Assembly: GCF_011682065.1 (NCBI RefSeq)
Contig: NZ_VUYU01000016.1
Location: forward strand, 103,876-167,875
Length of the DNA stretch: 64,000 nucleotides
From: Massilia rubra
GTDB taxonomy: Bacteria; Pseudomonadota; Gammaproteobacteria; Burkholderiales; Burkholderiaceae_D
Direction of reading: 5' to 3'
Below the pieces are notes generated by a model. That model ran no database searches and was not told where the DNA came from. It saw only the letters and a list, made by a program, of their open reading frames with translations. This document shows positions 10,119-20,498 of this stretch, piece after piece (position 1 is the first letter of the stretch; the number at the start of each line of letters is the position of its first letter). The position numbers were made by a program, and so were the translations under genes.

Positions 10119-11249
10119 ATGCGATTCGTCCGCTCCCTGTTGTCCGCCCTCGTGCTCGGCATCTTCGTCGCGCCCGCGCTTGCCGCTCCCTCCTACACGG
10201 TCACGACGCTCAATACCGGCCAGTACGATCAATGGCGCCTGGTCGACAACGCCGGCACCCTGTACGGTTCTTCAAACTGGCGTACGGCATTTCATGCCAA
10301 TGGCAGCACCACGGTGGTGCGTGTCAGCACGAGTCCGTTTCCCACCGGCGCGATCACGGCCATCAGCAATGCCGGCCATTTGGCCAGCTACGAATACTGG
10401 ACCACCATTGGCGACGTCGTCTATGCCGATGGCTACCTGACGCTCAACGGCGCCACCACGCTCCTCCCTGGGTTCGGCCATGGCCGCGGCGTGGACACGT
10501 TCAGCCATGGCGTCAACAATGCCGGCACGGTGGTGGGCAGTTCGAGCACCAATCTGCGCTTGCCGGGAGGCGATCCGCATTATCCGCGCTTCGCCAGCCA
10601 TGCTTATGTATACAGCGACAATAAAATGAAGGACCTGGGCACGCTGGGAGGCACCCACAGCAGCGCCTTGGGCATCAATGCCGCCGGGACCATCGTCGGC
10701 GGCGCCGACAATGCCGCGTCGGCACAGCGGGCCTTTATCTATGAGAACGGCAGGATGACCGACCTGGGTGCGTTCGCCGGCGGTACCAGCCTGGCAACCG
10801 GGATCAATGATGCCGGCCTGATTATCGGCCAGTCGGCGCACCGTGCCGGCAGCGACGTTCAGTCCGCCTTTCTGTACGCAAACGGCGTGATGAGCGACCT
10901 GGGCTGGTCGCCGCAGCGCGCTTCCAGCGCCGTCGATATCAATGAGGCCGGCCAGATCATCGGCTACGGCACCGATGCCAACGGCCTGGAGCGCGGCTTC
11001 ATTTACCAGAACGGCCAACTGCTCCAACTCGATACCGCCGTCGATCCGCTCGACAACTGGATCATCAAGACCACCTACAGCATCAACGACAATTGCCTGA
11101 TCCTGGCAGATGCCTGCAAGCTGGACGTGTGCGGCACGGTTCTGCTGAGCCCGGTTCCGGAGCCGGAAACCTACGCTATGATGCTGGCCGGACTCGGTTT
11201 GCTCGGGTTTTGCGCGCGCCGTCGCGCCAGCGCCGCACACGCGGCCTGA
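10119..11249 (+). CDS. HAF-repeat PEP-CTERM sorting protein (copy 1)
   Basis: Exported surface or matrix protein of unknown function. The N-terminal signal peptide (RFVRSLLSALVLGIFVAPALA) is followed by about 300 residues of HAF repeats, each with patterns such as KDLGTLGG, TDLGAF, INAAGTIVG and AGQIIGYG. The C-terminus carries VPEPETYAMMLAGLGLLGF followed by an Arg-rich tail, the PEP-CTERM/exosortase sorting signal. The next gene is a close paralogue with a similar 5' leader, so the pair arose by tandem duplication. PEP-CTERM proteins generally go with exopolysaccharide and exosortase genes elsewhere in the genome; none is seen here. Confidence 0.88.
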   Translation: MRFVRSLLSALVLGIFVAPALAAPSYTVTTLNTGQYDQWRLVDNAGTLYGSSNWRTAFHANGSTTVVRVSTSPFPTGAITAISNAGHLASYEYWTTIGDVVYADGYLTLNGATTLLPGFGHGRGVDTFSHGVNNAGTVVGSSSTNLRLPGGDPHYPRFASHAYVYSDNKMKDLGTLGGTHSSALGINAAGTIVGGADNAASAQRAFIYENGRMTDLGAFAGGTSLATGINDAGLIIGQSAHRAGSDVQSAFLYANGVMSDLGWSPQRASSAVDINEAGQIIGYGTDANGLERGFIYQNGQLLQLDTAVDPLDNWIIKTTYSINDNCLILADACKLDVCGTVLLSPVPEPETYAMMLAGLGLLGFCARRRASAAHAA

Positions 11250-11439
11250 GCCGCGCAGCGTGCAGGCGGCCCGCCGGCTGCCGTAGAGCCAGCCGGCGGT
11301 CGGGGAGGCGCCTTGTGGGCGACAGCTCCTGTGCCCGTCCACGCCTGTGGCATCAAAAACTTCAATTTCAATCAATATTTATTTTAAGTTATCTTGCCAT
11401 CTATGATGGATGGTATCCATCCCGCACCGAAAGACGCTC

Positions 11440-12582
11440 ATGACATTTGGCCGCTCCCTGCTGTCCGCCCTGCTGTTGGGCATCTTCGCCGCTCCCGCGT
11501 CCGCGGCAGCCCCGTCCTACTCGGTCAAGGCGGTCAATACCGGCGGCCAGTACGATTCCTGGCGCCTGATCGACAACGCCGGCACCTTGTATGGCCAGGC
11601 CATGGGGCGTTCGGCCTATCATTCGGGCGGGACGACGCATGTATTGGACCTGCCCACCATGAGCGAGTATCCCGATGCCAGGGTCAGCGCCATCAGCAAT
11701 GCCGGCCACATGGCGACGACCGAGATGTGGGCGTCGTACATGCCGGACGGGCCTGTCAAAGCCTATGTGACCGTGAATGGGGCGAACACGCATCTTAAGC
11801 CGCTCAGTGACGGATCCGGGCTGCCGACCGCCTGGGCCAACGGTGTCAACAACGCCGGCACGGTGGTCGGCAGTTCCAAGACCGATGTGCGGGTTCCTGG
11901 GGGCGACCCGTACAATCCGCGTTTCGCGTCGCACGCCTTTGCGTACAGCGACGGCGTCACAAAAGACCTGGGCACCTTGGGCGGGGTGCACAGCGGCGCG
12001 ACCGCGATCAACAACGCCGGGACCATCGTCGGCTATGCCCACAATCCGTCATGGCGCGAGCGCGCTTTCATCTACCAGAACGGCCAGATGACCGACCTCG
12101 GCGCGTTCGAAGGCGGCTCCAGCGCGGCGACCGACATCAATGACAGCGGCCAGATCATTGGCCAGTCCGCCCATACCTGGGACACGAGTGTGCAGTCGGC
12201 CTTTTTGTACGTGGATGGCGTCATGACCGACCTGGGCTGGTCGGCGGGCAACCCGTCCAAGGCGGTCGATATCAACAACCTGGGCCAGGTGATCGGCTAC
12301 GGTGCCGATGCCAAAGGCCTGCAACATGGCTTCATCTACCAGAATGGCCAGTTGCTGCAGCTCGACGCGGCGCTCGATCCGCTCGCCGGCTGGAGCATCC
12401 GATCCACCTACAGCATCAATGACCATGGCCAGATCCTGGCCGATGCGTGCAGGCTCGGCGCGTGCGGCACAGTGCTGCTCAGTCCGGTTCCGGAACCGGA
12501 AACCTACGCCATGATGCTGGCCGGCCTCGGTTTGCTCGGGGTTTGCGCACGCCGCCGCGCCCGGCGCAAGGCTGCAGCTTGA
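11440..12582 (+). CDS. HAF-repeat PEP-CTERM sorting protein (copy 2)
   Basis: Paralogue of the preceding gene with the same layout: signal peptide, HAF repeats (KDLGTLGG, TDLGAFEGG, INDSGQIIGQ) and C-terminal VPEPETYAMMLAGLGLLGV plus a basic tail. I chose the ATG at 11440 (MTFGRSLLSALLLGIF) because it aligns with the start of copy 1; an upstream in-frame start adds ten residues. The 5' leader ATGATGG...CC...AAAGACGCTC resembles that of copy 1, so both control region and gene were duplicated. Function unknown. Confidence 0.88.
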   Translation: MTFGRSLLSALLLGIFAAPASAAAPSYSVKAVNTGGQYDSWRLIDNAGTLYGQAMGRSAYHSGGTTHVLDLPTMSEYPDARVSAISNAGHMATTEMWASYMPDGPVKAYVTVNGANTHLKPLSDGSGLPTAWANGVNNAGTVVGSSKTDVRVPGGDPYNPRFASHAFAYSDGVTKDLGTLGGVHSGATAINNAGTIVGYAHNPSWRERAFIYQNGQMTDLGAFEGGSSAATDINDSGQIIGQSAHTWDTSVQSAFLYVDGVMTDLGWSAGNPSKAVDINNLGQVIGYGADAKGLQHGFIYQNGQLLQLDAALDPLAGWSIRSTYSINDHGQILADACRLGACGTVLLSPVPEPETYAMMLAGLGLLGVCARRRARRKAAA

Positions 12583-12625
12583 AATCCGGCCGAATGGCCG
12601 CATTGTAGGTACACTGGCAGTACAG

Positions 12626-12643
12626 CCCCGGCCCGCGCCGGGG
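12626..12643 (+). terminator. GC hairpin after PEP-CTERM copy 2
   Basis: CCCCGGC pairs with GCCGGGG around the 4-nt loop CCGC. It lacks a strong U-tract, so it is called a weak terminator candidate. Confidence 0.45.
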
Positions 12644-12737
12644 TGTTGCATTTGACGGTCGCCGGCAGTCGTCGATGAGCGTGACTTGTCCCAACAGTCT
12701 ATAATGACTCATATCCGTTCCCCCGTAGGAGTTCCAA

Positions 12738-13100
12738 ATGAATGCAGTTGCTGAAATGCCAGAAGTGATGCCGGCCCCGATCGTGTTTACCGATAGCGCC
12801 GCGCAAAAGGTTGCACAGCTGATCGAGGAAGAGGGCAATCCCGACCTCAAATTGCGCGTCTTCGTGCAGGGCGGCGGCTGCTCGGGTTTCCAGTACGGCT
12901 TCACCTTCGACGAAATCGTCAATGAAGATGACACCACCATGGTCAAGAACGGCGTGCAACTGCTGATCGATTCGATGAGCTACCAGTACCTGGTCGGCGC
13001 CGAAATCGACTACAAGGATGACCTCGAAGGCGCCCAGTTCGTCATCAAGAATCCTACCGCCACCTCGACCTGCGGTTGCGGTTCGTCGTTCTCGGTATAA
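12738..13100 (+). CDS. erpA: iron-sulfur cluster insertion protein ErpA
   Basis: A-type carrier that delivers [4Fe-4S]/[2Fe-2S] clusters to apo-enzymes such as those of isoprenoid synthesis. The three conserved cysteines are visible: [11 protein letters not shown] in the middle and [11 protein letters not shown] at the C-terminus. 120 residues is the normal length. The preceding GTAGGAG site supports the ATG at 12738. The gene is convergent with anmK across 40 bp that contain a GCAGGC/GCCTGC hairpin (13112-13136). Confidence 0.95.
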   Translation: MNAVAEMPEVMPAPIVFTDSAAQKVAQLIEEEGNPDLKLRVFVQGGGCSGFQYGFTFDEIVNEDDTTMVKNGVQLLIDSMSYQYLVGAEIDYKDDLEGAQFVIKNPTATSTCGCGSSFSV

Positions 13101-13140
13101 AGTGCTTTAGCGCAGGCAGCCTTCGCGGCCGCCTGCCGGC

Positions 13141-14253
13141 TTACGCAGGATACAGGGCGCCCAGGATCCTGGGGCCCTTCGCCCCCGTCACCTGGGGCAG
13201 ATTACCCGTTTCGCGCCTTGTGAAGCGGTAGCCCAACCACGCGAACGCCAGCGCTTCGACGTGATTCGGGGCGACGCCCAGGGCGTCGGTTGTTTCCACT
13301 TTGGTCTTGCCGCCCAGCGCTTGCGCCAGTTCGCGCAGCAGCGCGCCGTTGTACGCCCCGCCGCCGCACACATACACCGCGTCGACTTCGCTGGCCTGCT
13401 GATGGATGGCGCGCGCGATCGTGGTCGCCGTCAGCGCGGTCAGGGTCGCCTGCACATCCTCGGGCGGCATCGACGGCGCCTGCGCCAGGCGTTGCCCCAG
13501 CCAGTCGGCGTGGAACAGGTCGCGCCCGGTGCTTTTCGGGGCCGCCAGGCGGAAATACGGTTCGTCGAGCAAGATGCCGAGCAAGGTCGGATCGACTTGC
13601 CCGCTGGCCGCCCAGGCGCCGTCGGCGTCGTAGGCCTTGCCCTGGTGCAGGCCGATCCAGTGATCCATCAACACATTGCCGGGACCGGTATCGAAGCCGC
13701 TGACCGTGCCGTCGGCATGCAGTACGCTGATATTGGCGATACCGCCGATATTGACCACCACGCGCGCCTGGCCGGCCTGGCCGAAGCAGGCCTGGTGAAA
13801 GGCCGGCACCAGCGGCGCACCCTGGCCGCCGGCGGCCACGTCGCGCGTGCGGAAGTCGGCGATGACGTCGATCCCGGTCAGTTCGGCCAAGAGGGCGGGG
13901 TGGTTGATCTGGCGCGTGTAGCCGAGCTCGGGCCGGTGGCGCACCGTTTGCCCGTGCGCGGCCAGCGCCCGCACCGGGCCGGGGGCGCTTGGTAACAGGG
14001 CCGCCACGCATTCGGCGTAGCAGCCGGCCAGGTGGGCGGCGGCCAGCGCTTCGCGCGCGATTTCATTGTCGCCGCTGCTTTGCAGGGCCATCAGGTCGGC
14101 GCGCAGGGCGTCCGGGAAGGGCACGAAGGCCGCTTCCAGGGTGCGTATGGCGCCGCCGCCGAAATCGACCAGCACGCCATCGACGCCATCCATGCTGGTG
14201 CCGGACATCATGCCGATGTAGAGGGTCGAATGCAGGGTCGAATCCGTGCTCAT
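13141..14253 (-). CDS. anmK: anhydro-N-acetylmuramic acid kinase
   Basis: Recycles peptidoglycan fragments by opening and phosphorylating 1,6-anhydro-MurNAc with ATP. Diagnostic motifs are [20 protein letters not shown] at the N-terminus, [22 protein letters not shown], the [12 protein letters not shown] box and VCGGGAYNG near the C-terminus. 370 residues matches the family. A murein hydrolase gene lies upstream on the same strand, a fitting functional neighbour, but a strong terminator between them argues for separate transcripts. Confidence 0.95.
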   Translation of the reverse strand: MSTDSTLHSTLYIGMMSGTSMDGVDGVLVDFGGGAIRTLEAAFVPFPDALRADLMALQSSGDNEIAREALAAAHLAGCYAECVAALLPSAPGPVRALAAHGQTVRHRPELGYTRQINHPALLAELTGIDVIADFRTRDVAAGGQGAPLVPAFHQACFGQAGQARVVVNIGGIANISVLHADGTVSGFDTGPGNVLMDHWIGLHQGKAYDADGAWAASGQVDPTLLGILLDEPYFRLAAPKSTGRDLFHADWLGQRLAQAPSMPPEDVQATLTALTATTIARAIHQQASEVDAVYVCGGGAYNGALLRELAQALGGKTKVETTDALGVAPNHVEALAFAWLGYRFTRRETGNLPQVTGAKGPRILGALYPA

Positions 14254-14279
14254 AAGTAGTCCAATCGAAAAACGCGGGC

Positions 14280-14323
14280 GAAAAAAAGGGCAGGAGCCGG
14301 GATCGTTGATCCGGGTCCTGCCC
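14280..14323 (-). terminator. rho-independent terminator of the M23 peptidase gene
   Basis: Read on the minus strand, GGGCAGGA...TCCTGCCC forms a long stem that is followed directly by seven or more U. This is the textbook form and sits just after the stop of the 14346-15710 gene. Confidence 0.88.
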
Positions 14324-14345
14324 TCGCATGGTACGCGCTGAAGCG

Positions 14346-15710
14346 TTAGCGCGCCATGGTCGATGCGGTGGTCGGACGCAGCAGGGCGAAGCGGTGCGAC
14401 ATGTCGCCCGCGGCGATCTGGAAGCGGGCGCGTTCGGCCGGCGTCATTGGCGCTTGCGCCAGGACCTTGATCGACATCGGATCGACGGCTTCGTTGTTGA
14501 CGCGGAATTCGTAGTGCAGGTGGGCGCCGGTCGACCAGCCGGTCGAGCCGACATAACCGATTACGTCACCCTGGCTGACCTTGCTACCCTTGCGGATGCC
14601 TGGCGCGAAACGGCTCATGTGGGCGTAGGCGGTGGTGTAGTTGGCCCAGTGCTTGATGCTGACCAGGTTGCCGTAGCCGCCCTGCACGCCGGCGAAGTCG
14701 ATCACGCCGTCGCCGGACGCGCGGATCGGGGTGCCGTTGGCGGCCGCGAAATCGACGCCCTTGTGGGCTTTCCAGGAGCCGGAAATCGGATGCGTGCGCA
14801 TCGAAAAACCGGAGGAAATACGGGAAAATTCGAGGGGGGACTTGAGGAAGGCTTTTTTGAGGGCTTTGCCGTCGAAGGTGTAGTAGCCGCCCTGCTTGCT
14901 GATCGGGTCTTCGTACCAGACGGACTGGTAAGTCACGCCGCGGTTGACGAATTCGCCTGCCAGGATGCGGCCGGCGCGCACCATTTCGCCGTCTTGCCAG
15001 AACGTTTCGTAGACCACGTTAAAGCGGTCGCCGCGTTTCAGGTCGGAACGGAAGTCGATACTGGTGGAGAACATTTCGACGATCTGGGCGACGATCACGT
15101 CGGGCAGTTTGCCGCCGTCGGTGGTGGCGTCGGTCGCCGAGTAGAGCGAGTTGTTGATTTCGCGGGCGCGCATTTCAACCCGGCGTTCGAGCTTGGCCGG
15201 GGCTTCCTCGGCGCTGAACTTGTCGCCGGTGCGGGTGATCGAAATCTGTTTGACCGGGTTGTCGCGGCCGTCGACGACGCTGGCGCGCAGCCATTGCAGT
15301 TCGCCGTTTTCATCCGTTTGCGCCTGGACCCGTTTTCCGGTCTTGAGTTGCATCACGGCTTTGGCGACTTTATCGGACTTGATGAAGTTGACGGCGGCGG
15401 CATCTTCCACGCCGAGGCGGGTGAGCAGGGCGGCGAGCGTATCGCCCGGACGCACCTTCTCTTCGTGGATGAATTGCTGGTCGTCCTTTTGCAGCGCAGC
15501 GATCTGGTCGGCCAGGTTCGGCAGTTCCAGATCTTGTGCGATCGATTTGACCGGCAGGTCGGACGCATCGGGGGCCAGGGGCGCTACGCCCGCGGCACCA
15601 AATGCGCACACTGCAAGAAAGACCGCGCCAGCGCCGATGATGCGCGACTTTCGCGTTGTTCCTAGCAGGCCGGTCAAGCGTTTGCCTGTGAATTTGTTTG
15701 TAGGGTTCAT
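14346..15710 (-). CDS. M23 family murein DD-endopeptidase (MepM/NlpD type)
   Basis: Zinc metalloprotease that cuts peptidoglycan cross-links in the periplasm. A membrane anchor or signal segment ([20 protein letters not shown]) follows a basic start; I chose the ATG at 15710 (MNPTNKF). An OapA/LysM-like region follows, with [17 protein letters not shown] near residue 80. The C-terminal LytM domain shows the zinc-site motifs [14 protein letters not shown], the TAYAHMS strand and HLHYEFRV. 454 residues is typical of MepM. It is divergent from tyrS, and anmK, for muropeptide recycling, lies downstream. Confidence 0.92.
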   Translation of the reverse strand: MNPTNKFTGKRLTGLLGTTRKSRIIGAGAVFLAVCAFGAAGVAPLAPDASDLPVKSIAQDLELPNLADQIAALQKDDQQFIHEEKVRPGDTLAALLTRLGVEDAAAVNFIKSDKVAKAVMQLKTGKRVQAQTDENGELQWLRASVVDGRDNPVKQISITRTGDKFSAEEAPAKLERRVEMRAREINNSLYSATDATTDGGKLPDVIVAQIVEMFSTSIDFRSDLKRGDRFNVVYETFWQDGEMVRAGRILAGEFVNRGVTYQSVWYEDPISKQGGYYTFDGKALKKAFLKSPLEFSRISSGFSMRTHPISGSWKAHKGVDFAAANGTPIRASGDGVIDFAGVQGGYGNLVSIKHWANYTTAYAHMSRFAPGIRKGSKVSQGDVIGYVGSTGWSTGAHLHYEFRVNNEAVDPMSIKVLAQAPMTPAERARFQIAAGDMSHRFALLRPTTASTMAR

Positions 15711-15882
15711 GCAATCAGTTAAAATTTGCCGCTTGAACATTCGCGTTGAGCACTGAACTATTTCTTGTTATTGTTTTGTTTAGTTTTCATTGGGCAAGAT
15801 TAATCGGATCGAGCAGTATATCAAACTTTTGAATCTTCCCAACAATTTCGACACTTTGCTACAGATTTATTACAAAGCACCT

Positions 15883-17148
15883 ATGACAACACCTGCCACC
15901 TCCAAGCCTGCCGCCCCTGCGCAAGGGTCACCTGTACTGCCGCTGACGGACTCCGTGCTGGAAGCGTTGGCCATCACCAAGCGCGGCGTCGACGAGCTGT
16001 TGATCGAGAGCGAATTCGCGCAAAAGCTGGCCCGTTCCGAGAAAACCGGCACGCCGCTGCGCATCAAGCTCGGCCTCGACCCGACCGCGCCCGACCTGCA
16101 CCTGGGCCACACCGTGGTCTTGAACAAGATGCGCCAGTTGCAAGACCTCGGCCACCAGGTCATCTTTTTGATCGGCGACTTCACGTCGATGATCGGCGAT
16201 CCGTCGGGCCGCAACGTCACGCGCCCGCCGCTCACTAAAGAGCAGATCGAAGAAAACGCGATGACTTACTTCAAGCAGGCGTCGCTGGTGCTGGACCCGT
16301 CGCGCACGGAAATTCGCTACAACTCCGAGTGGTGCGACCCGCTCGGCGCGCGCGGCATGATCCAGTTGTCGTCGCGTTACACCGTTGCCCGCATGATGGA
16401 ACGGGACGACTTCACCAAACGCTTCAAGAGTGGGACACCAATATCGATCCACGAGTTCCTTTATCCTTTGATGCAGGGCTACGATTCTGTCGCTTTGAAG
16501 GCCGATCTGGAGCTGGGCGGCACCGACCAGAAGTTCAATTTGCTGGTCGGCCGCGAGCTGCAGAAGGATTACGGCCAGGAACAGCAGTGCATCCTGACCA
16601 TGCCGCTGCTCGAAGGGCTCGATGGCGTGGACAAGATGTCCAAGTCGAAGAACAACTATATTGGCATTACCGAACCGGCCAACACCATGTTCGCCAAGCT
16701 GATGAGCATTTCGGACGTGATGATGTGGCGTTACTTCGAGCTGCTGTCGTTCCGTTCGATCGCCGATATCGCCGCCCTCAAGGCGGAAATCGACGGCGGG
16801 CGCAATCCGCGCGATGCTAAAGTGGCTCTGGGGCAAGAAATTGTGACGCGTTTCCATTCCGCCCAGGCCGCCGATGATGCGCTGACCGACTTCAAGAACC
16901 GTGCCGAGGGCCGCATTCCCGATGATGTCCCCGAAATGACCGTCGATGGCGCGCCGATGGGCGTGGCCCACTTGCTGAAAAAAACCGGCCTGTGCGCCTC
17001 GACCGGCGAAGCGATGCGCATGGTCGATCAGGGCGGCGTGCGGATCGACAGCGCCGTGGTCAGCGACAAGGCGCTCAAGATCGAGGCCGGCGAGTTCGTC
17101 CTGCAAGTTGGCAAGCGCAAATTCCTGCGCGTGACCTTCACCGCATGA
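15883..17148 (+). CDS. tyrS: tyrosyl-tRNA synthetase
   Basis: Class I aminoacyl-tRNA synthetase that charges tRNA-Tyr. The ATP-binding HIGH-type motif is in [14 protein letters not shown] and the KMSKS loop in [15 protein letters not shown]-terminal S4 RNA-binding domain ([13 protein letters not shown]) ends the protein. I chose the ATG at 15883 ([12 protein letters not shown]), giving 421 residues; an upstream TTG at 15790 would add 31 residues without family support. The stop overlaps the start of dtd by 4 bp, so the two are translationally coupled. Confidence 0.97.
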   Translation: MTTPATSKPAAPAQGSPVLPLTDSVLEALAITKRGVDELLIESEFAQKLARSEKTGTPLRIKLGLDPTAPDLHLGHTVVLNKMRQLQDLGHQVIFLIGDFTSMIGDPSGRNVTRPPLTKEQIEENAMTYFKQASLVLDPSRTEIRYNSEWCDPLGARGMIQLSSRYTVARMMERDDFTKRFKSGTPISIHEFLYPLMQGYDSVALKADLELGGTDQKFNLLVGRELQKDYGQEQQCILTMPLLEGLDGVDKMSKSKNNYIGITEPANTMFAKLMSISDVMMWRYFELLSFRSIADIAALKAEIDGGRNPRDAKVALGQEIVTRFHSAQAADDALTDFKNRAEGRIPDDVPEMTVDGAPMGVAHLLKKTGLCASTGEAMRMVDQGGVRIDSAVVSDKALKIEAGEFVLQVGKRKFLRVTFTA

Positions 17149-17591
17149 TCGCGCTGCTGCAACGGGTCAGCCATGCCAAGGTGGTGGTCGACGGCGCCAC
17201 CATCGGCGCCATCGACGCCGGCCTGTTGGTGCTGCTGTGCGCCGAAAAGGGCGACAGCGAGAAGGAAGCCGACGCCCTGCTGAGCAAATTGCTGGGCTAC
17301 CGCGTGTTCGGCGACGAGGCCGGCAAGATGAATCGCAGCGTGACCGACATCAACGGTGGCCTGTTGATCGTCCCCCAGTTCACCCTGGCGGCCGACACCA
17401 AGTCGGGCACGCGGCCGTCGTTCACCCCGGCCGCCAGCCCGCAGGATGGCTTGCGCCTGTTCGAGCATGTGGTGCGCCAGGCCCGCGCGCGCCACCCTGT
17501 GGTCGAAACCGGCCAGTTCGGGGCCGACATGAAAGTGTCGCTGACGAATGATGGACCGGTCACTTTCTGGCTGCAAGTGCACCCAAAATGA
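17145..17591 (+). CDS. dtd: D-aminoacyl-tRNA deacylase
   Basis: Removes D-amino acids, and mis-attached glycine, from tRNA. Start ATG at 17145 overlaps the tyrS stop (ATGA). Family motifs are [17 protein letters not shown] at the N-terminus, [19 protein letters not shown] (the SQFTL-type motif) in the middle and [12 protein letters not shown] (the NXP-type motif) at the end. 148 residues is standard. Coupling with tyrS is logical because TyrRS is known to mis-charge D-Tyr. Confidence 0.96.
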   Translation: MIALLQRVSHAKVVVDGATIGAIDAGLLVLLCAEKGDSEKEADALLSKLLGYRVFGDEAGKMNRSVTDINGGLLIVPQFTLAADTKSGTRPSFTPAASPQDGLRLFEHVVRQARARHPVVETGQFGADMKVSLTNDGPVTFWLQVHPK

Positions 17592-17639
17592 AACCAAGCG
17601 GGCCGTTTGTGGTCAATATCATCAGTGCAGGAGATTGCG

Positions 17640-18305
17640 ATGAGACTCTGGAGTGATTCCTTTACCGATGGCGGCCTGATTCCCGCAGAGTGCGCCTTTG
17701 CCACGATCGACCCGGACACGCACACCCGCTTGTCCGTCAATCGCAACCCGCACCTGGCCTGGGACGACGTGCCCACGGGCACCCAGTCACTGATCCTGTT
17801 TTGCTACGATATCGACGCGCCCACGGTCGGCACCAATGTCAATCAAGACGGCGTGGTGGTGGCGGAAGAGTTGCCGCGCGCCGATTTCTATCACTGGACC
17901 CTGGTCGATATTCCCGTCGCCATGCGCTCAGTCGCCGAAGGCAAGTTCTCGGAAGGGGTCACGCCGCACGGAAAACCGGGGCCGCTGGTGCCGTTCACCA
18001 TCAAAAACGGCACCGAACATCAGTTGCGCCAGGGTGTAAACGATTACACCACGTGGTTTGTAGGCGATCCGGGCATGGCGGGCGAGTATTACGGTTACGA
18101 TGGACCTTGTCCGCCGTGGAACGATATGCGCGTGCATACCTATCTATTCTGCATCTACGCGCTCGACATTCCGCGCCTGGCGCTCGAAGGGCGCTTTACC
18201 GGCCCCGAGGCGCGCCTGGCCATTCGCGGGCACATCCTCGACGAGGCGCAGATGCTCGGCGTGTATTCGCTCAACCCCGAACTGGCGGCCACCCTGGTTC
18301 CTTAG
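17640..18305 (+). CDS. YbhB/YbcL-family (PEBP-like) protein
   Basis: Cytoplasmic phosphatidylethanolamine-binding-protein fold; the bacterial members have no firm function. ATG at 17640 (MRLWSDSFTDGGLIPAECAF) behind a GCAGGAG site. Motifs: NPHLAWDDVP, FCYDIDAP, FYHWTLVDIP, and YDGPCPPWNDMRVHTYLF, equivalent to the conserved GPxPPxxxHRY box. 221 residues, longer than E. coli YbhB because of an insert around residues 70-85 and an extended C-terminus. Confidence 0.85.
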   Translation: MRLWSDSFTDGGLIPAECAFATIDPDTHTRLSVNRNPHLAWDDVPTGTQSLILFCYDIDAPTVGTNVNQDGVVVAEELPRADFYHWTLVDIPVAMRSVAEGKFSEGVTPHGKPGPLVPFTIKNGTEHQLRQGVNDYTTWFVGDPGMAGEYYGYDGPCPPWNDMRVHTYLFCIYALDIPRLALEGRFTGPEARLAIRGHILDEAQMLGVYSLNPELAATLVP

Positions 18306-18350
18306 AGAACGCAACTTTTTTCGTCCGGACACGGCGTGTCCGGCTTACCC

Positions 18351-18998
18351 ATGTCCCCGACCACTATCATTCTCATCCGCCACGGCGAAACCGCCTGGAA
18401 CGCCGAACGCCGCCTCCAGGGCCATATCGACATCGCCCTCAACGACGAGGGCCTGCGCCAGGCCGACGCGACGGCGGACGCCCTGGCAAGCGAGCGGATC
18501 GACCTGATCGTCTCGAGCGACCTGCAGCGCGCCGCCCTGACCGCCGACGCGCTGGCCCGCACGCGCGCCATGCCGGTGCAGCGCGATCCCTTGCTGCGCG
18601 AACGCTGCTTCGGCGGCTTCGAAGGCTTGCTGTACGCCGAGATCGAACAGCGCTTTCCGGTCGAGTTCGCCGCCTGGCAGGCGCGCGAGATCGATGTGCC
18701 GATGCCATCCGGCGCCCGCGTGGCCGAAACGTTCCGCCAGTTTTACCAGCGCGCCGTGGCGGCCATCATCAAGTGGGGCGACGCCCATCCCGGCCAGACC
18801 CTGGCCCTGGTGGCCCACGGCGGCGTGCTTGAATGCGCCTACCGCGCCGCCCTTGGCCTGTCGCTGGAAACGCCACGCGACTTTCCGGTTCTTAATGCCA
18901 GCATCAACCGCTTCCGCGTACTTGGCGGCAAGTTGAGCCTCGTCAGCTGGGGCGAGGTCGGACACTTGCAGCCGAAGGTGCTCGACGAGCTCAATTAA
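18351..18998 (+). CDS. histidine phosphatase family protein (phosphoglycerate-mutase-like)
   Basis: Small phosphohydrolase of the PhoE/CobC/GpmB branch. The RHG motif with the phosphorylated histidine is in ILIRHGETAWNAERRLQGH, the conserved SSDLQRA loop follows, ERCFGGFEG carries the acid, and the second catalytic His is in LVAHGGVLE. ATG at 18351 (MSPTTIILIRHGE) is preferred over a GTG five codons upstream. Length 215 residues. Substrate not predictable; the cofactor-independent mutase activity suggested by some annotations is unlikely for this branch. Confidence 0.88.
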   Translation: MSPTTIILIRHGETAWNAERRLQGHIDIALNDEGLRQADATADALASERIDLIVSSDLQRAALTADALARTRAMPVQRDPLLRERCFGGFEGLLYAEIEQRFPVEFAAWQAREIDVPMPSGARVAETFRQFYQRAVAAIIKWGDAHPGQTLALVAHGGVLECAYRAALGLSLETPRDFPVLNASINRFRVLGGKLSLVSWGEVGHLQPKVLDELN

Positions 18999-19126
18999 GC
19001 GGTGTCAAGCCTTTCCGATCCGGTTTCTGTGGCCGCGCAGTGCTGTCAAATGAAAAATAGTGCTTATTAATTGAGCAGCACTTCGGGTAAAATAGAGGGT
19101 TCCCGCAAACTCAGAGCGTCCCGCCC

Positions 19127-20152
19127 GTGCAAATTGGTCCTTACTTGCTGCGCAATAATGTTTTCGTTGCTCCCATGGCGGGCGTGACGGATCGTCCTTT
19201 CCGACAACTGTGCAAGCAGCTGGGCGCCGGCTATGCGGTGTCCGAAATGGCTGCCTCGAACCCGCGCCTGTGGGCCACCGAAAAAAGTTCGCGCCGCACC
19301 GACCATGAAGGCGAAATGGAGCCGAAAGCGGTCCAGATCGCCGGCGCCGACCCGCAAGACCTGGCCGACTGCGCCAAGTTCAACGTCGACCGTGGCGCCC
19401 AGATCATCGATATCAACATGGGTTGCCCGGTCAAGAAGGTGTGCAACAGCTGGTGCGGTTCGGCCTTGCTGCAGCACGAAGACCTGGTCGAACAGATCTT
19501 GTACGCCGTGGTGCGCGCGGTGGACGTGCCGGTCACCCTGAAATTTCGCACCGGCTGGAACCGCGAGAACAAGAACGCCCTGCGCATTGCCCGCATCGCC
19601 GAACAGGCCGGCATTCGCATGCTGACCCTGCACGGCCGCACCCGCGCCGACGGCTACAGCGGCGACGCCGAGTACGAGACTATCGCCGCCGTCAAGGCGC
19701 AGGTATCCATTCCGGTGGTGGCCAACGGCGACATCACCACCCCCGAAAAAGCCAAATACGTGCTGGCGGTGACCGGGGCGGACGCGGTGATGATCGGGCG
19801 CGCGGCCCAGGGCCGGCCGTGGATCTGCCGCGAAGTCGACCATTACCTGCGCACCGGCCTGCACCTGCCGGCGCCGGCCGTGGAAGAAGTGCGCGCGCTG
19901 ATGAACGAACATTTGCAGGCGCATTACGCGTTCTACGGCGAGTTTTTGGGCGTGCGCACGGCGCGCAAGCACATCGGCTGGTATGTACGCGACCTGATCG
20001 GCGGGGAAGAATTCCGCCAGCAAATGAACCTGCTCGAATCGACCGAAGCGCAGCTGCGCGCCGTCGATGCGTTTTTTGAAACCCAACACATTCATGGCGA
20101 ACGGTTACAATACCGGCCCGCGGGCGTTGCTCAAGTAGCATTGGCAGCCTGA
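19127..20152 (+). CDS. dusB: tRNA-dihydrouridine synthase B
   Basis: FMN enzyme that reduces specific uridines in the tRNA D-loop. Starts at GTG 19127 (MQIGPYLLRNNVFVAPMAGV). MAGVTDRPFRQLC and the catalytic-Cys region DINMGCPVKKVCNSWCGSAL near residue 100 are diagnostic, and LHGRTRADGYSG and VVANGDI follow. 341 residues. It is followed by fis after 94 bp, the same dusB-fis order known from enterobacteria, where both are co-transcribed. Confidence 0.95.
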   Translation: MQIGPYLLRNNVFVAPMAGVTDRPFRQLCKQLGAGYAVSEMAASNPRLWATEKSSRRTDHEGEMEPKAVQIAGADPQDLADCAKFNVDRGAQIIDINMGCPVKKVCNSWCGSALLQHEDLVEQILYAVVRAVDVPVTLKFRTGWNRENKNALRIARIAEQAGIRMLTLHGRTRADGYSGDAEYETIAAVKAQVSIPVVANGDITTPEKAKYVLAVTGADAVMIGRAAQGRPWICREVDHYLRTGLHLPAPAVEEVRALMNEHLQAHYAFYGEFLGVRTARKHIGWYVRDLIGGEEFRQQMNLLESTEAQLRAVDAFFETQHIHGERLQYRPAGVAQVALAA

Positions 20153-20246
20153 CACGGCACACAGCCAGCAAGACGACATACCGGAACGACCGCTGCCTGC
20201 AGAGCCGCGGCGAAACACTTAATCCGCAGAAAAGCACCAACATCAT

Positions 20247-20480
20247 ATGAGCAAAGAAAGTATCCAGGAAGTTGTCCAGAAAAGTCTTGAAGAGTATTTC
20301 AACGACCTGGGCGAGCAGCAGGCATCGAACATTTACGACATGGTGGTCCTCACCGTCGAAAAGCCGATCCTCGAAGTCGTCATGACGCGGGCGGAAGGCA
20401 ACCAGTCGCACGCGGCCCAGATGCTGGGCATCAACCGTAATACCTTGCGGAAGAAATTGCAGGAACACGGATTGCTGTAA
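20247..20480 (+). CDS. fis: Fis family DNA-binding nucleoid protein
   Basis: Small nucleoid protein that bends DNA and controls rRNA promoters and recombination. The 77-residue protein has an N-terminal helical region and the C-terminal helix-turn-helix NQSHAAQMLGINRNTLRKKL. This length is typical of betaproteobacterial Fis, which is shorter at the N-terminus than the 98-residue E. coli protein. It lies in the dusB-fis operon. Confidence 0.95.
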   Translation: MSKESIQEVVQKSLEEYFNDLGEQQASNIYDMVVLTVEKPILEVVMTRAEGNQSHAAQMLGINRNTLRKKLQEHGLL

Positions 20481-20498
20481 TTAGTCATTAGCACACAC

